Shown piece by piece: positions 18,498 to 28,075 of a stretch of 64,000 nt of DNA. The position numbers and the translations under genes are program-made. The notes beneath the pieces are model-generated. The model did no database searches. It was not told the origin of the DNA and saw nothing but the letters and a program-made list of their open reading frames with translations. Source of the stretch: CAYWWM01 sp965198025 (GTDB lineage Bacteria; Acidobacteriota; Terriglobia; 2-12-FULL-54-10); assembly GCA_965198025.1 (NCBI GenBank), contig OZ240237.1, positions 1,798,001 through 1,862,000 on the forward strand, read 5' to 3'. Positions within the stretch are counted from its first letter, which is position 1, and each line of letters starts with the position of its first letter.

Positions 18498-18901
18498 AGC
18501 TGATGTTTGTGGACACGGCCGCGTGGGTTGCGGCCGCTGACAGTGCCGACGCCGCGTGCCCATTCGTGCAGGAATCCCGGGATCAATGGTTGTCGGCTGG
18601 CGGTTTGTTGACGACAACCGACTTTGTGATCGACGAAACTCTGACTACCCTCCGCCTCCGCCTCGGTCTTGATGCCGCTGAAGCGTGGTGGCTTCAAATC
18701 GATGGCTCAACTCGACTGCGCATTGAGTCCATTGACGAAGCACGAGGAGAACGGGCACGGTCGCTCTTTTTCCGCTATCGAGACAAGGACTTTTCTTTTA
18801 CCGACTGCTGTAGCTTTGTTCTCATGCAAGAACTGCGAATTCTCCGGGTATTGACATTAGACCATCACTTCCGGCAGATGGGCTTTGAGGTTGTTCCGTA
18901 A
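18494..18901 (+). CDS. PIN-domain toxin (VapC-like)
   Basis: A 135-residue PIN-domain ribonuclease starting at GTG 18494. The metal-binding acids are in place: D7 in MFVDTAAWVA, the Glu in DFVIDETLTTLRLR, the Asp in FSFTDCCSFVLM, and the last Asp in LTLDHHFRQMGFEVVP. VapC-type toxins cut tRNA or rRNA when the antitoxin is degraded. Length and order match the family, and no disabling change is seen. The partner is the upstream Phd-like antitoxin rather than a VapB ribbon-helix-helix, a mixed but known pairing. Confidence 0.87.
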   Translation: MKLMFVDTAAWVAAADSADAACPFVQESRDQWLSAGGLLTTTDFVIDETLTTLRLRLGLDAAEAWWLQIDGSTRLRIESIDEARGERARSLFFRYRDKDFSFTDCCSFVLMQELRILRVLTLDHHFRQMGFEVVP

Positions 18902-18990
18902 AGTTCGCTGGGTTGTTCTCTGCTGCTCTTCAGCATCTCTATTGATAGGGCTGCAAGCCCAGTCAAAGAATCCTGGAGGGTCAAGACCCA

Positions 18991-20136
18991 ATGGGTGAAA
19001 AGCAAAGGAAGATATTCCAGCTGAGTTTCAACGGGTCTTTGAAGGTCCATTTCCAGGGATCGCGAGTCACGTCGGATGATGGTCTGATTCTGGTTCGCGA
19101 ACTCGACGAACACCTCTGGCTTGGAGAGTTGATCGACGAGCATCTCACCGATTCACGGCGGGGCTTGAACAAATAGTTCACGTTAGCCGATCTGCTGCGG
19201 CAGTCGGTCTATAGTCCGGTAACCGGGTACGAAGACCTCAACGATGCCGAACGAGTCGTACTCGACATGGACTCGACGGAAAGCCCGGTCCACGGGCAGC
19301 AGGAAGACAGCGCCTACAACGGACATTTCGGTTCAGTCTGTTACCACCCGTTGTTGCTGTTCAACAGCTCTGGAGACTGTCTGGCGGCGAAGCTGCGACC
19401 GGGCAATGTGCACAGTGCCGAGGACTGGGATGAGCTGCTGTTGTCTGAAATCGAGTGACAACAGGCGGAGGGGAAGCGCGTTGCCTTCCGGGCCGATGCG
19501 GCATTTGCGAAGCCGGAGATCTATGAATCGCTGGAGGAATGTACCGTTCAGTACGCCATCCGTATGCTGGCGAACCAAAACCTGGAGTTCGAGATCGCGG
19601 AGATCTTGTCTCGTCCACCGGGAAGGCCCAGCTACAAATCGCTGATCCGGCACAAGAGCCTTCTGTACCAGACGGCGAGCTAGAAGAAGCCCAGACGGAT
19701 CGTTGCCAAGGTCGAGCATCATTGCGGCGAGCTGTTTCCACGAGTCGGGTTCATAGTGACGAACATGAATCTGCCGAACCGCTCGGTGATGCGCTTCTAC
19801 AACGAGCGTGGCACGGCGGAGCAATGGATCAAGAAAGGCAGGCAGGCCACGAACTGGACACGGCTATCCTGCCATCGCTTTCACGCAAACGAGGTGCGAC
19901 TCCAGCTCAGTGTCCTGGCGTACAATCTTGGGAATCTTTGGCGGCGATTGGTACTGCCTAGGCGCATCGTCAGTTGGTCCTTCACCAGTGTGCAACAGCG
20001 CCTCGTCAAGACCGTTGGCAGCGTGGTCAAACATGCGCGATACTATTGGCTGATGTTGGCGGAGAGTCACTTGACCCGTCCCTTGTTCGAGGCGATGCTA
20101 CGACGAATTTGGGCTCTGCCGGTACCGGCAGGCTGA
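18991..20136 (+). pseudogene. IS1380-family transposase, multiply disrupted
   Basis: Starts MGEKQRKIFQLSFNGSLKV and spans the whole transposase but with stops at 19174 (TAG), 19456 (TGA) and 19681 (TAG). Around 19250 the text jumps from YEDLNDAERV straight to LDMDSTESPVHGQQEDSAYN, so roughly a hundred residues of the usual sequence are deleted. The catalytic regions VLDMDSTE, FRADAAFAKPEIYESLE and TAEQWIKKGRQATNWTRLS are still readable. It ends ALPVPAG at 20136. It is dead, and older than the copy at 9579-10279, with which it shares the C-terminal sequence but not the mutations. The 238 bases after it contain an inverted repeat GTCGGA/TCCGAC (20312-20338) and no gene. Confidence 0.88.
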
Positions 20137-20374
20137 AGGGTGAACGATTGCCCAAAGACCTTATCGGCGAAGAAACGGCTTACGAGCGGAGACGTGTCGA
20201 TGAATGCCCCGGAGTCGCCTCCTGTGGGTTGATCCTCAATTCAGAGGCACTGACGGGGCTTGGGCCGCTAGAAGAACATATTTATGAACGATCTGTTCTG
20301 CTATCAGGGTGTCGGAGTATAAAAGTCGTAATCCGACGTAGCTAAAATGGAAATCCCGGTTGAAGGGAATTTCG

Positions 20375-21427
20375 ATGAAGACGATCTTTCTGACATTAGC
20401 GGGCACCGTGGCGATCCTGGCATTAACAGCCAACGGGCTTGCGCAACAGAAACCCTTCGAACGGCTCCCTGCTGAGCGGTTCGACGCCACGCCACCTTCG
20501 GCACTGGTCGACGGTCCGCCGGGACAAATGAGCGTCCAGTCCAGCGCTTGCCGGAACCTGCCAACCGGGGAAACGCGGCGGCGAATCGTAGACGTTGCCG
20601 TACAGGAATGGGGCTTCTTCGGGTTTTCAATCGTCGACGAGACCATCGAGGAGGAAGAGCCCTCGCTCGTCCGAGACCAAGCCAACGATCGCAGCTCTCA
20701 AAGATCGAATCGACGGCGTAGGCGGCGAGTCGACCCCATAGAGGGGGCCCGCGTAGCATCGACCATCGCTGGCTATTGGGCAGCGACGCCGGACGGGTCC
20801 TGGATAGTCGATCGTCAGAACGGGAGGTGGAACGGTCCGGATGGCCTAGCCTCGCGCTGGCGCGATCCCTGGTCCGCGGCATTCGTCTCCTGGGTGATGT
20901 GCGAGGGTGGACTCGGCAGTTCGAATCAGTTCCGACGCTCAATCTCCCACCATGTCTTCGTCGATCAGGCCATCCGCGCCCGCGATGCGGCTTCCTCACA
21001 GGCTGCGTTCACCGCATACGACGTCGGCAACACCGTCGTCGAGCCGGGCGATCTACTGTGCAGCAGCCGGCGGGAAAGTTATATGTCAATCGCCCAACGG
21101 CGCCGTCATCTCGAAGTCGGCGCCCGCATGCATTGCGACATCGTCGTCAAGCTGGAGCCGGATCACGAACGCATTCTGGCCATTGGCGGCAACGTGCGAG
21201 GGACAGTCAGTTTGAAACTGCTGCCCGCGGCCCTTCGAGGCAGACACCTCGCTCCAACCCGTGAGATATTCGCCCACCTGAAACTGCGGGCCGACGCCAT
21301 CGAAGACGCTGCGCTGAACAGCAGCCCGACCTTCCAGGCCCTCGAGTGCACGGCGGGGGTTCAGCCCCCGGTCGAACTGGCGGTTCTGACAACTTCGACC
21401 ACCCGATCCACCACACTGCGCTGCTGA
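20375..21427 (+). CDS. DUF2272 domain protein, secreted
   Basis: A 350-residue protein with a signal peptide (MKTIFLTLAGTVAILALTA, cleavage near LAQQ). The ATG at 20375 is preferred to 20360 because the leader then begins with Met-Lys. The DUF2272 core is at ~175-260: WRDPWSAAFVSWVMCEGG, a His-containing block SISHHVFVDQAI, and VVEPGDLLCSSRRESY, a Cys/His arrangement related to NlpC/P60-like hydrolases. An Arg-rich stretch lies at ~110-120. Function is unknown; a cell-wall role is possible from the fold. The C-terminus past ~310 is low in family similarity and may be read-through into junk. The gene stands alone between an IS1380 remnant and an antitoxin relic. Confidence 0.65.
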   Translation: MKTIFLTLAGTVAILALTANGLAQQKPFERLPAERFDATPPSALVDGPPGQMSVQSSACRNLPTGETRRRIVDVAVQEWGFFGFSIVDETIEEEEPSLVRDQANDRSSQRSNRRRRRRVDPIEGARVASTIAGYWAATPDGSWIVDRQNGRWNGPDGLASRWRDPWSAAFVSWVMCEGGLGSSNQFRRSISHHVFVDQAIRARDAASSQAAFTAYDVGNTVVEPGDLLCSSRRESYMSIAQRRRHLEVGARMHCDIVVKLEPDHERILAIGGNVRGTVSLKLLPAALRGRHLAPTREIFAHLKLRADAIEDAALNSSPTFQALECTAGVQPPVELAVLTTSTTRSTTLRC

Positions 21428-21639
21428 AGCGGAGGTCACACCGTCCCGGCGATCGGTCTCGACTCGCCACCAATGACAAAATGATCCTCACTTTCATTCG
21501 TGCCTTCGCGTCTTCGGATTGAACGTCGCGATTGATGAAGCGATCTAAGAGAGAAAGGAGCTGAAGGGAAGAATCTAAAAAGCAGATTGAAAATGCCCGC
21601 TCTATTTTCTTCTTCGCCTTTGTAAATATTCACCAAGGG

Positions 21640-21921
21640 TTGCATCATCTAAACCTACGCGTCTTTGCTGCCGCAACGGTACTCGGCATATCACGCTTAA
21701 TGCTCTCGACCTTTCTGAACGGCCATTCCGATCTCTCCGGTACCATGGCGCTACGGATTGAAAAGGCCTTCGGCGTGAAGATGAGCACCCTCTGCTCATG
21801 CAGGCGTCCTAACGATATCGCTGGCACGCGCAAGCCAGAGGCGGTGATCACCGTCCGCCCCTACCGTCCAATCCAGGCAAACCAGTTGTGTTGGGGATCC
21901 CTGTATTGGCGTATCCGCTGA
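21640..21921 (+). pseudogene. HigA/XRE-type antitoxin relic
   Basis: The stretch VFAAATVLGISRLMLSTFLN then GHSDLSGTMALRIEKAFGV is the helix-turn-helix of HigA-family antitoxins. There is no good start (the frame opens at a TTG), no toxin gene nearby, and the C-terminal part runs into unrelated sequence towards the IS630 end. Probably a relic truncated on both sides. Confidence 0.5.
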
Positions 21922-21972
21922 TGCTAGGATAAACTTTGAACTGGCTCACTGCATCCAGAAGCCGTCTCTCTA

Positions 21973-22997
21973 GACCATTTTCACAGATGATGTATAGTAA
22001 TGGTTGGCGGTTCACTGCGAACACAACCAAATGGCGAAGGCGTATTCGAACGATCTGCGGCGGAAGCTGTTGGAGGCGTATGATCGCGGCGAGGGAAGTC
22101 TGCGAGAGCTGGCGGAGCGGTTCGGGGTGAGCAGTCCGTATGCCTGGAAGATTTCGGCGCAGCGGAAGCGAACGGGGCGGGTCGAGCGGGTGGAGCAGCG
22201 GCATGGACCGCAGAGCAAAGTCACCGAGACTGTGCAACAGCAGTTGCGAACCTGGGTGCGGCAACAGCCCGACTTGACCCGGCTAGAGATTCAGGAACGG
22301 CTGTGGGAAACGGAAGGGCTGCCGGTGAGCGTGTCGCGGTTGTGGCAGGTACTGCGGCGGCTGCAGCTGCGGCTCAAAAAAAACCGCTCCACGCCCAGGA
22401 ACAAAACACCCCGCAGAATCAGCGGCGGCGGGCGGCCTGGCGGGCCGCGTTGAGCGGGGTCGATCCGGCGCGGCTGGTGTTTCTGGACGAGCGTGGGGTG
22501 ACGACGGAAATGACACGCCGCTATGGACGGGCTCCGTCGGGAGAACGTGTGCGCGCGGCAACTGCAGCGGGACACTGCAGCACGCTCACGCTGCTGGGTG
22601 CCCTGACAAGCCAGCGAATGCTGGCCAGCAGGACGGTGGAATCGTCCACCGCTGGAGAGGTGTTGCTGGCCTATCTGGAGGAAGTCTTGTGTCCCTGCCT
22701 GCAACCGGGACAGATCGTGATCGCCGACAATCTCGCGGCCCATAAAGTGGATGGCGTGCGGGAGCGGATCGAAGCGGCCGGGGCAACGCTGCTCTACCTG
22801 CCGCCCTACTCTCCCGACTTCAATCCGATGGAGCCAGCTGGGTCCAAGATCAAACAACATCTCCGCAAGACCAAAGCGCGAACCCTGGACCGGCTGGAGC
22901 ACGCCGTCGCTCAGGCTCTGGCCACCGTCACCTCACAGGATGCCCAGGGATGGTTTCGCCATTGTGGGTATGCTATACACTAACTGTAAAAATGGCC
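21973..22997 (+). mobile_element. Complete IS630-family insertion sequence
   Basis: About 1025 bp flanked by TA dinucleotides (21971-21972 and 22998-22999), the IS630 target duplication. The terminal inverted repeats match well: left GACCATTTTCACAGATGATG then TATAG, right (reversed) GGCCATTTTTACAGTTAGTG then TATAG. The transposase fills the interior. A truncated copy of the same left end occurs at 26265-26409. Intact ends and an intact catalytic triad suggest recent or current activity. Confidence 0.9.
22031..22983 (+). CDS. IS630 transposase made by -1 frameshift
   Basis: The first frame (22031-22453) encodes MAKAYSNDLRRKLLEAYDRG and two HTH segments for DNA binding. At 22376-22383 there is a run of eight A followed by C, a classic slippery site. 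A -1 shift joins the second frame (to 22983), which carries the DDE catalytic domain: VFLDERGVTTEMTRRYG (first Asp), GQIVIADNLAAHKV (second Asp), and YSPDFNPMEPAGSKIKQHL (Glu). The fused product is ~317 residues, normal for IS630. Without the shift only a DNA-binding protein, likely a regulator, is made. No other damage is seen. Confidence 0.88.
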
Positions 22998-23098
22998 TAG
23001 GAGCGGCGCTGTCCCATCAGGATCGGCGTTCCGCCCACCTGGTGACGGAAGCGGTCTTAACGCGGAAAATTATCATGAAGCGGACGCGAATCCTAGCG

Positions 23099-26000
23099 TC
23101 AGAAGGAAAAGCGTAAGGCGAACTGGATCTGCCTGGATGTGGTGGAGGTGCTGGAAATTCTCCCAATTGACGGATTCATGCGGCCAGGAGCTCCGCTGAA
23201 AACCGAAGCGCCGGAGCCGCTTGTTCCGCTGAAAGTGGTGTGGTTCAATGGATTGAAAATCTCCATTCGGAATTGCAAACGCCGATCCCCACCCAAGGCA
23301 AATTCCCTCTGCAGAGAAACGTCTGTGCTGAATACACTCGGCGCAGTGATAGTATTGCGTCCCGCGTTGCCGAGGGTGCCGAACTCCGGGAAAGCGTAGA
23401 TGCAAGGATCAAAGTATCTTCGGGGCGTGCCCAACTTCTCCCCAGCCGGTATAGTACCGCAGCCAGCGGTGACTCCTTTGGTGGCAGGTTGATTGCTTTG
23501 TCCGGGCTGTAAGTTGGGGCGCCTGGTTTGGAAAAGGTATCCAGTCCTTCGAACGTCCATTCCTGGAGAGAACGGGGTTCCCGTTCGATACCGGGCAATC
23601 CCTCCGATCCGCCATCCACCGAAAAGCTTCGAAAAAATGCCAGAGTTTATCCAGTGCCGGCCGGGTCCGAAAGGAAGAGTGTAGAAGTAGTTGAAGCTTA
23701 ACTGATGACGGCTGTCAAAATCAGAAAGTGCCCGATCCACGCTTCGGGAGTGCGGATATTGCGCTCTCGTACGATCTGCATCGTCAACAGATTTGCTGAG
23801 TGTGTAACTGACTTGGAAAGAGGTTCCGGAAGGGAGTCTCTTGTTTGCAGCAACCCGGAGAGAGTTGTAGAAGGATTGCCCATCACTGGCCGTGAAAAAC
23901 AGGCCACCGGCAAGTGCAGGATTCCTCGGTCCGGCATAGGCGCGGCAAAGTTCCCGTTCCTCAGGTTCCGGGTTTTCGAGCTGGTTGCATTGCGGGGGAA
24001 AAAATAATGTTCCGTCTGAACGGAGCTCGGGAAATGGAAATAGATTGTATTCATAGCGGCGGGGCGCATGGTTGCCCCTGGCACCGACATAGGAATAGCG
24101 GCTACTCCACCCCCCCGGCAGTTGCTGTTGGACCTCGAGGTCATAGCGCAGCACCATGGGGGTCGTAAAATTATGGTAGTCCAAGACTTGCGGGGACTCG
24201 GGCGTTCCTTCGACGGCAGCTACCGAATCCGGAAAATGAGGTCTGTGGTCAAAGTTAGTGCGGACAGTCTTCTTGTAAAACAGCGATGTAGCCCTAAAGG
24301 TATTGATCACATAGGGCAAGAATTGGTCGTAATAGATTCCGAATCCAGCGCGGACGGCTGTATTTCCACCAGTCCCTGGAGACCAACTAATACCCAGGCG
24401 GGGGGAAAGATTGCGAAGAGAAGGATTATGGTCCAGATAGGACCCTACCGTGAGTTCGGTGTCCCGCAACGGGTCGGCCAGAAAAACGTCTCTTCCGTAC
24501 TTGTCGTGGAGGAGCGTGCTGAATTCATAGCGGAGTCCGAGATCAACTCGGAGGTTTGAACGGACCCTGTACGAATCGTTCATATAAAAGCCCAGAAGAG
24601 TCTGCCGCCAAAAGGCTTTGAATGGGGGATTGCCGGGATCCGAATTCGCCAGTGTCGTAGTTTTATCTTCGGTTCCATCCGGGGCACGCAGAAAGCTTTC
24701 CAAGCTGTTGAATGACCACACGCCTCCCGTGTTGGAATTTGTAAAGGTATCCGTATGGTAGCGATGGATCTCGGCCCCAAATTTGATAGTGTGTGCTCCC
24801 CTCTGCAGTACCCCATCATCGGAGAATTGATAGCTAGTAAAGGCGGCGCCAGTGGGCCCTCCGAAATAACCGAATACGTCGACTCGTGGAATATTGATCT
24901 GACCAAAGTCCGGAGCGGCGGGGTTAAAAAACAACTTCCGCGGGATCTCGATTTGGGGAAGGTTGCGAGTCGACTCCGTCGGACGAGTGTACCCGAAGCG
25001 AAAGGAATTGATCGCACTGAGGCTGAAAATGTGGGTTTCCACAAAGGTGAAGAATTGTTGCCGACTGTCTTCCCTGCTGGGGAATAAATAGGTGTTGCCT
25101 CCGCTGACGGATTTGGCATCATCCAAAGTTGTAACGAACAAACATGCTGTCCTGCAACGAGAACTGATGGTCTACGCGGAGAACAAACAAGTTATCATCA
25201 CTTGGCGTAAAACTGGGGTGCCTGTGTTCTCCTATCCCATTTCCCAGGCGCTCAAACTCAGGGAGGGGGAAAAGTTCCAGATACGGAACCACCTTCGGGT
25301 TCACATTCAGGGTACGGAGTAGATTTCCATCCGCGTCTGTGATCCTCCCCATTCGCGCGTCCTTATCGGGGAACGTGCTGACGTCCGTTTTAGTCAGACG
25401 GTCCCGAAGCGCTTCAAAACTCATCATAAAGAAAGTCCGTTCTTTCCAGATGGGACCGGTAAGGGCGAAGCCAAACTGATTGCGCTTGAAAGGAGGAGGC
25501 TGAGCTGGATCAAAAAAGTTGCGCGCATCAAATTTACTGTTGCGGAGATATTCGAAGAAGGTTCCATGAAACTCTGGTGCCCCAGAGCGGGTAATCGAGT
25601 GGAGTATGCCGCCGCTGCCCCGGCCGTATTCCGCCGAGTAGTTGGTCCCGAACACAAGAACCTGCGAGACGGAATCTGAACCTAACTGTGTCCCGGCAGC
25701 GCTGCGCGGGCTTTGATTGTTCATGCCCATAACATTAGTGCCATCCAGCAAGAACACGTTGGAGGTGCTCCGTCCTCCCGATACGTTCAAGCCCCCACCG
25801 CTGAGGCCCCGAGAAGCCAAGGCAGACGATGTGTCACTTACCCCGACTTGCAGCGCCGCCAGTTGATTGTAACTTCGGCCATTTAATGGAAGCCCAACCA
25901 GTTGGGTTTCATCAATTCGGGAGGGGGCTCGCCCGGAGGATTGCCTCTCATTCGTTAGAGCCTGATTATTCTGCCCCTGCTGGTTGGAATCAGAGCCAAC

Positions 26001-26114
26001 TCCTTCCTGCGCCACCGACCAGACACTCGATCCAAAAAACAAAAAGATAACAGTGATAGCTATATTTGAAGATTCCTTTTGTAGTATCGAGTAATACTTA
26101 TCGCGCACCAGCAT
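23099..26114 (-). pseudogene. TonB-dependent receptor with one frameshift
   Basis: An Oar-like outer-membrane receptor of ~1004 residues after correction. The ATG at 26114 (MLVRDKYYSILQKESS) is followed by a hydrophobic signal sequence. The carboxypeptidase-regulatory domain seen in the receptor at 3545-6838 is missing; the protein goes quickly to the plug (LVGLPLNGRSYNQLAALQ, STSNVFLLDGTNVMGMNNQ, FGTNYSAEYGRGSGG). The first frame ends at the segment DSMFVRYNF; one extra G (CC at 25123-25124 on the plus strand) shifts the frame, and the second frame resumes with DDAKSVSGGNTYLF and runs through the barrel to QIQFALRFSF. No other damage is visible over 3 kb, so either the mutation is recent or the base is an assembly error. 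Confidence 0.85.
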
Positions 26115-26154
26115 ACAAGGAGGTTCTCCTTTTTCCCTTGAACCTTTACCTAAA

Positions 26155-26233
26155 CCGGAATTTCCTTTTTGGCTCTCCGGCGATTGAAAATATACACCCA
26201 CTTGGGAGCAACCGAGCACAGTTTTATCTCCAG
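26155..26233 (-). repeat. Dispersed repeat family B, copy 4
   Basis: Minus-strand reading TGGGTGTATATTTTCAATCG then CCAAAAAGGAAATTCCGG. It ends ~40 bases upstream of the TonB receptor start and points towards it, as copy 2 does for the other receptor. Confidence 0.7.
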
Positions 26234-26264
26234 GTGGGTACACCGGCTGCCCAAAACCTCTCCT

Positions 26265-26409
26265 TAGACCATTTTCACAGATGATGTATAGTAATGGATG
26301 GCGGTTCACTGCGAACACAACCAAATGGCGAAGGCGTATTCGAACGATCTGCGGCGGAAGCTGTTGGAGGCGTATGATCGCGGCGAGGGAAGTCTGCAGG
26401 AGCTGGCGG
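26265..26409 (+). mobile_element. IS630 left-end fragment (solo end)
   Basis: About 145 bases nearly identical to the left end of the element at 21973, including the inverted repeat and the first ~26 codons of the transposase; the match stops after GAGCTGGCGG. The 114 bases from 26410 to the ATPase gene stop hold nothing recognisable. Confidence 0.88.
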
Positions 26410-26523
26410 CGGCTGGCGAGCAGTAGTGCGGGGCAGGAAGAGAAAGGCTTTCGGAACCATCCTTTCTATGGCTCTATGACCGCACTCGAACTCACGCAGA
26501 TGCATCGGCTTGTGATGAACATC

Positions 26524-28075
26524 CTAATTCACCGTTGCTGAAGGCGGCTCTTCCGCTTCCCCACCGTGCGATTCGATTTGTAGCGGCACCCGCAGAAGAC
26601 GGTCCTTCAAAAGTTTCACAGTCTCCGGGGCAATCGTTGAAGCCTTTGCTCGTGCCTGCCACTCTGCAACTGAGTCGTAAACGCACTGGCGCAGGTAGTC
26701 TTTGACGCTTTCCGGTCCCTCGAGCTCCGTGCCCCAGTACGGGTGGTTTGTGTTCACGATGACTGTGATTTCGTTGCCTCTGGTGGAGTCGCTGACGACG
26801 TAGGGATCGTTCGGCGACATGTTCTGTAGGAATATCTTCCAGAAAATTGGCGGCGTGCTAGCAATCGTCCCCTGCAGCGTTGCGCTGTGGGTGCTCACGA
26901 CCGAGTCGATGATTTTCTCGTTGGTGGCATCGATCGCTTCGGGTGGCGGTATGACGCTGATGTTGATCTGATCAACCATCTCGGGCGAGCCAAGTTCTTT
27001 TTCCAGGTCATCGAGCGCCGCCTTCACGTCCAGGTCACTCGGCCCCCGCTGGTCGTCGCTTTGCTTGCGCCTGTATTTCGCAAAGTCCCGGTAATCGCTG
27101 CAATGCTCTTTCAGCTTTTCTTCGACTTCCTCCTCCTGGTTGTCGCGCCACAGGATATTGTCCTTTGTGTGGCTCACATCGAAACCGTCAAGATGGATTT
27201 CTCCGACAAGCCGCTGGTTCACGAGGTCGTTCGACCCTTGCATCTGCCCGTAGAGACTCGCTGGCCGCCAAGCGTCAGGCCAGCCTCTGACCACTCTATC
27301 CGCCTGGAAGATCGAGAATCCTGCATCCGCGCGACTCCCCTTGTCGAGGATGCCTACCCATCCATGCACTTTCTTGCCGTCGATATCGAACTCAAACTCC
27401 TTCTGGTACTTCTTGTTCTCACGGCTCACTAGAAGCCGCGATTCCATCGACTCCCATTTCAACGGCTGATCCCGCCAAAGAAGGTGAAGAAGGCCCTCCC
27501 GGAGGTCAGCCCTATACATCGAACGGAGGAAGTCACCTATCTTTCCCCAGTGTCCGCCCTTGGAATGCCCGATTCATCTCGACAATCTCAACGATTGTGT
27601 AATGGATGTCGGCGGGTTTCGCCTTGCTCGTGTGGACCACGGCACCGGCTTCTGCTCAGCTACTTTATTCACGTCCACTGTTACCGAATGCTCCTTGGCT
27701 TCCCCAGCTTTTTCGTGGTTATCGTCCACTTGTTTCCGATCCAGCAAGCCGCTGTTTTCATACCCATCCCATACTTCGAGCGGCCGCTGGTGTTGGCTGG
27801 CGGTCGCGCCACATGGAGCGCTGCTCAAGTTCAAGAAATGACATTCCCATGGCGTTGTCTGAAACGCGCAGCAAGTCGTCCTGTCTTTCGTAGACGATGG
27901 AGACTGTCAGGAGCTTGTCATCCTCCTTCTTCATGTGCTCGTCCAGCACTGTCCTGTTGTCGAAGTACGATTGGGTTGAGTTGTCAACGAACTCCGCAAT
28001 GGCGTGCCACGGGGAGTACGCAAGCCGCCTGTACGAAGTGATCGCATCCGGACCGATGATCAACTGAATGGGCAT
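26524..28075 (-). CDS. GHKL-type ATPase of the defence operon, with clustered frameshifts
   Basis: The N-terminus (MPIQLIIGPDAITSYRRLAY) leads into a Hsp90/MORC-like ATP-binding fold: N-box WHAIAEFVDNSTQSYFDN, G1-like box RVSDNAMGMSFLEL, G2 box SKYGMGMKTAACWIGNKW. The C-terminal two thirds (from ~27519) continue in one frame with GWVGILDKGSRADAGFSIFQ and DVSHTKDNILWRDNQEEEVE to the end at 26524. Between ~27790 and ~27540 the readable protein jumps frame about four times. In this ~250-base stretch each piece is clearly coding in a different frame. Either this is a very young pseudogene or the stretch is badly sequenced. Its first bases overlap the end of the upstream PD-(D/E)XK-like gene by 16 bp. 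Confidence 0.7.

Noticed and set aside
18252..18901. Classic VapBC pair
   Set aside because: The toxin is PIN-type, but the antitoxin reads as Phd/YefM-like, not a ribbon-helix-helix or AbrB-type VapB, so the name was not assigned.
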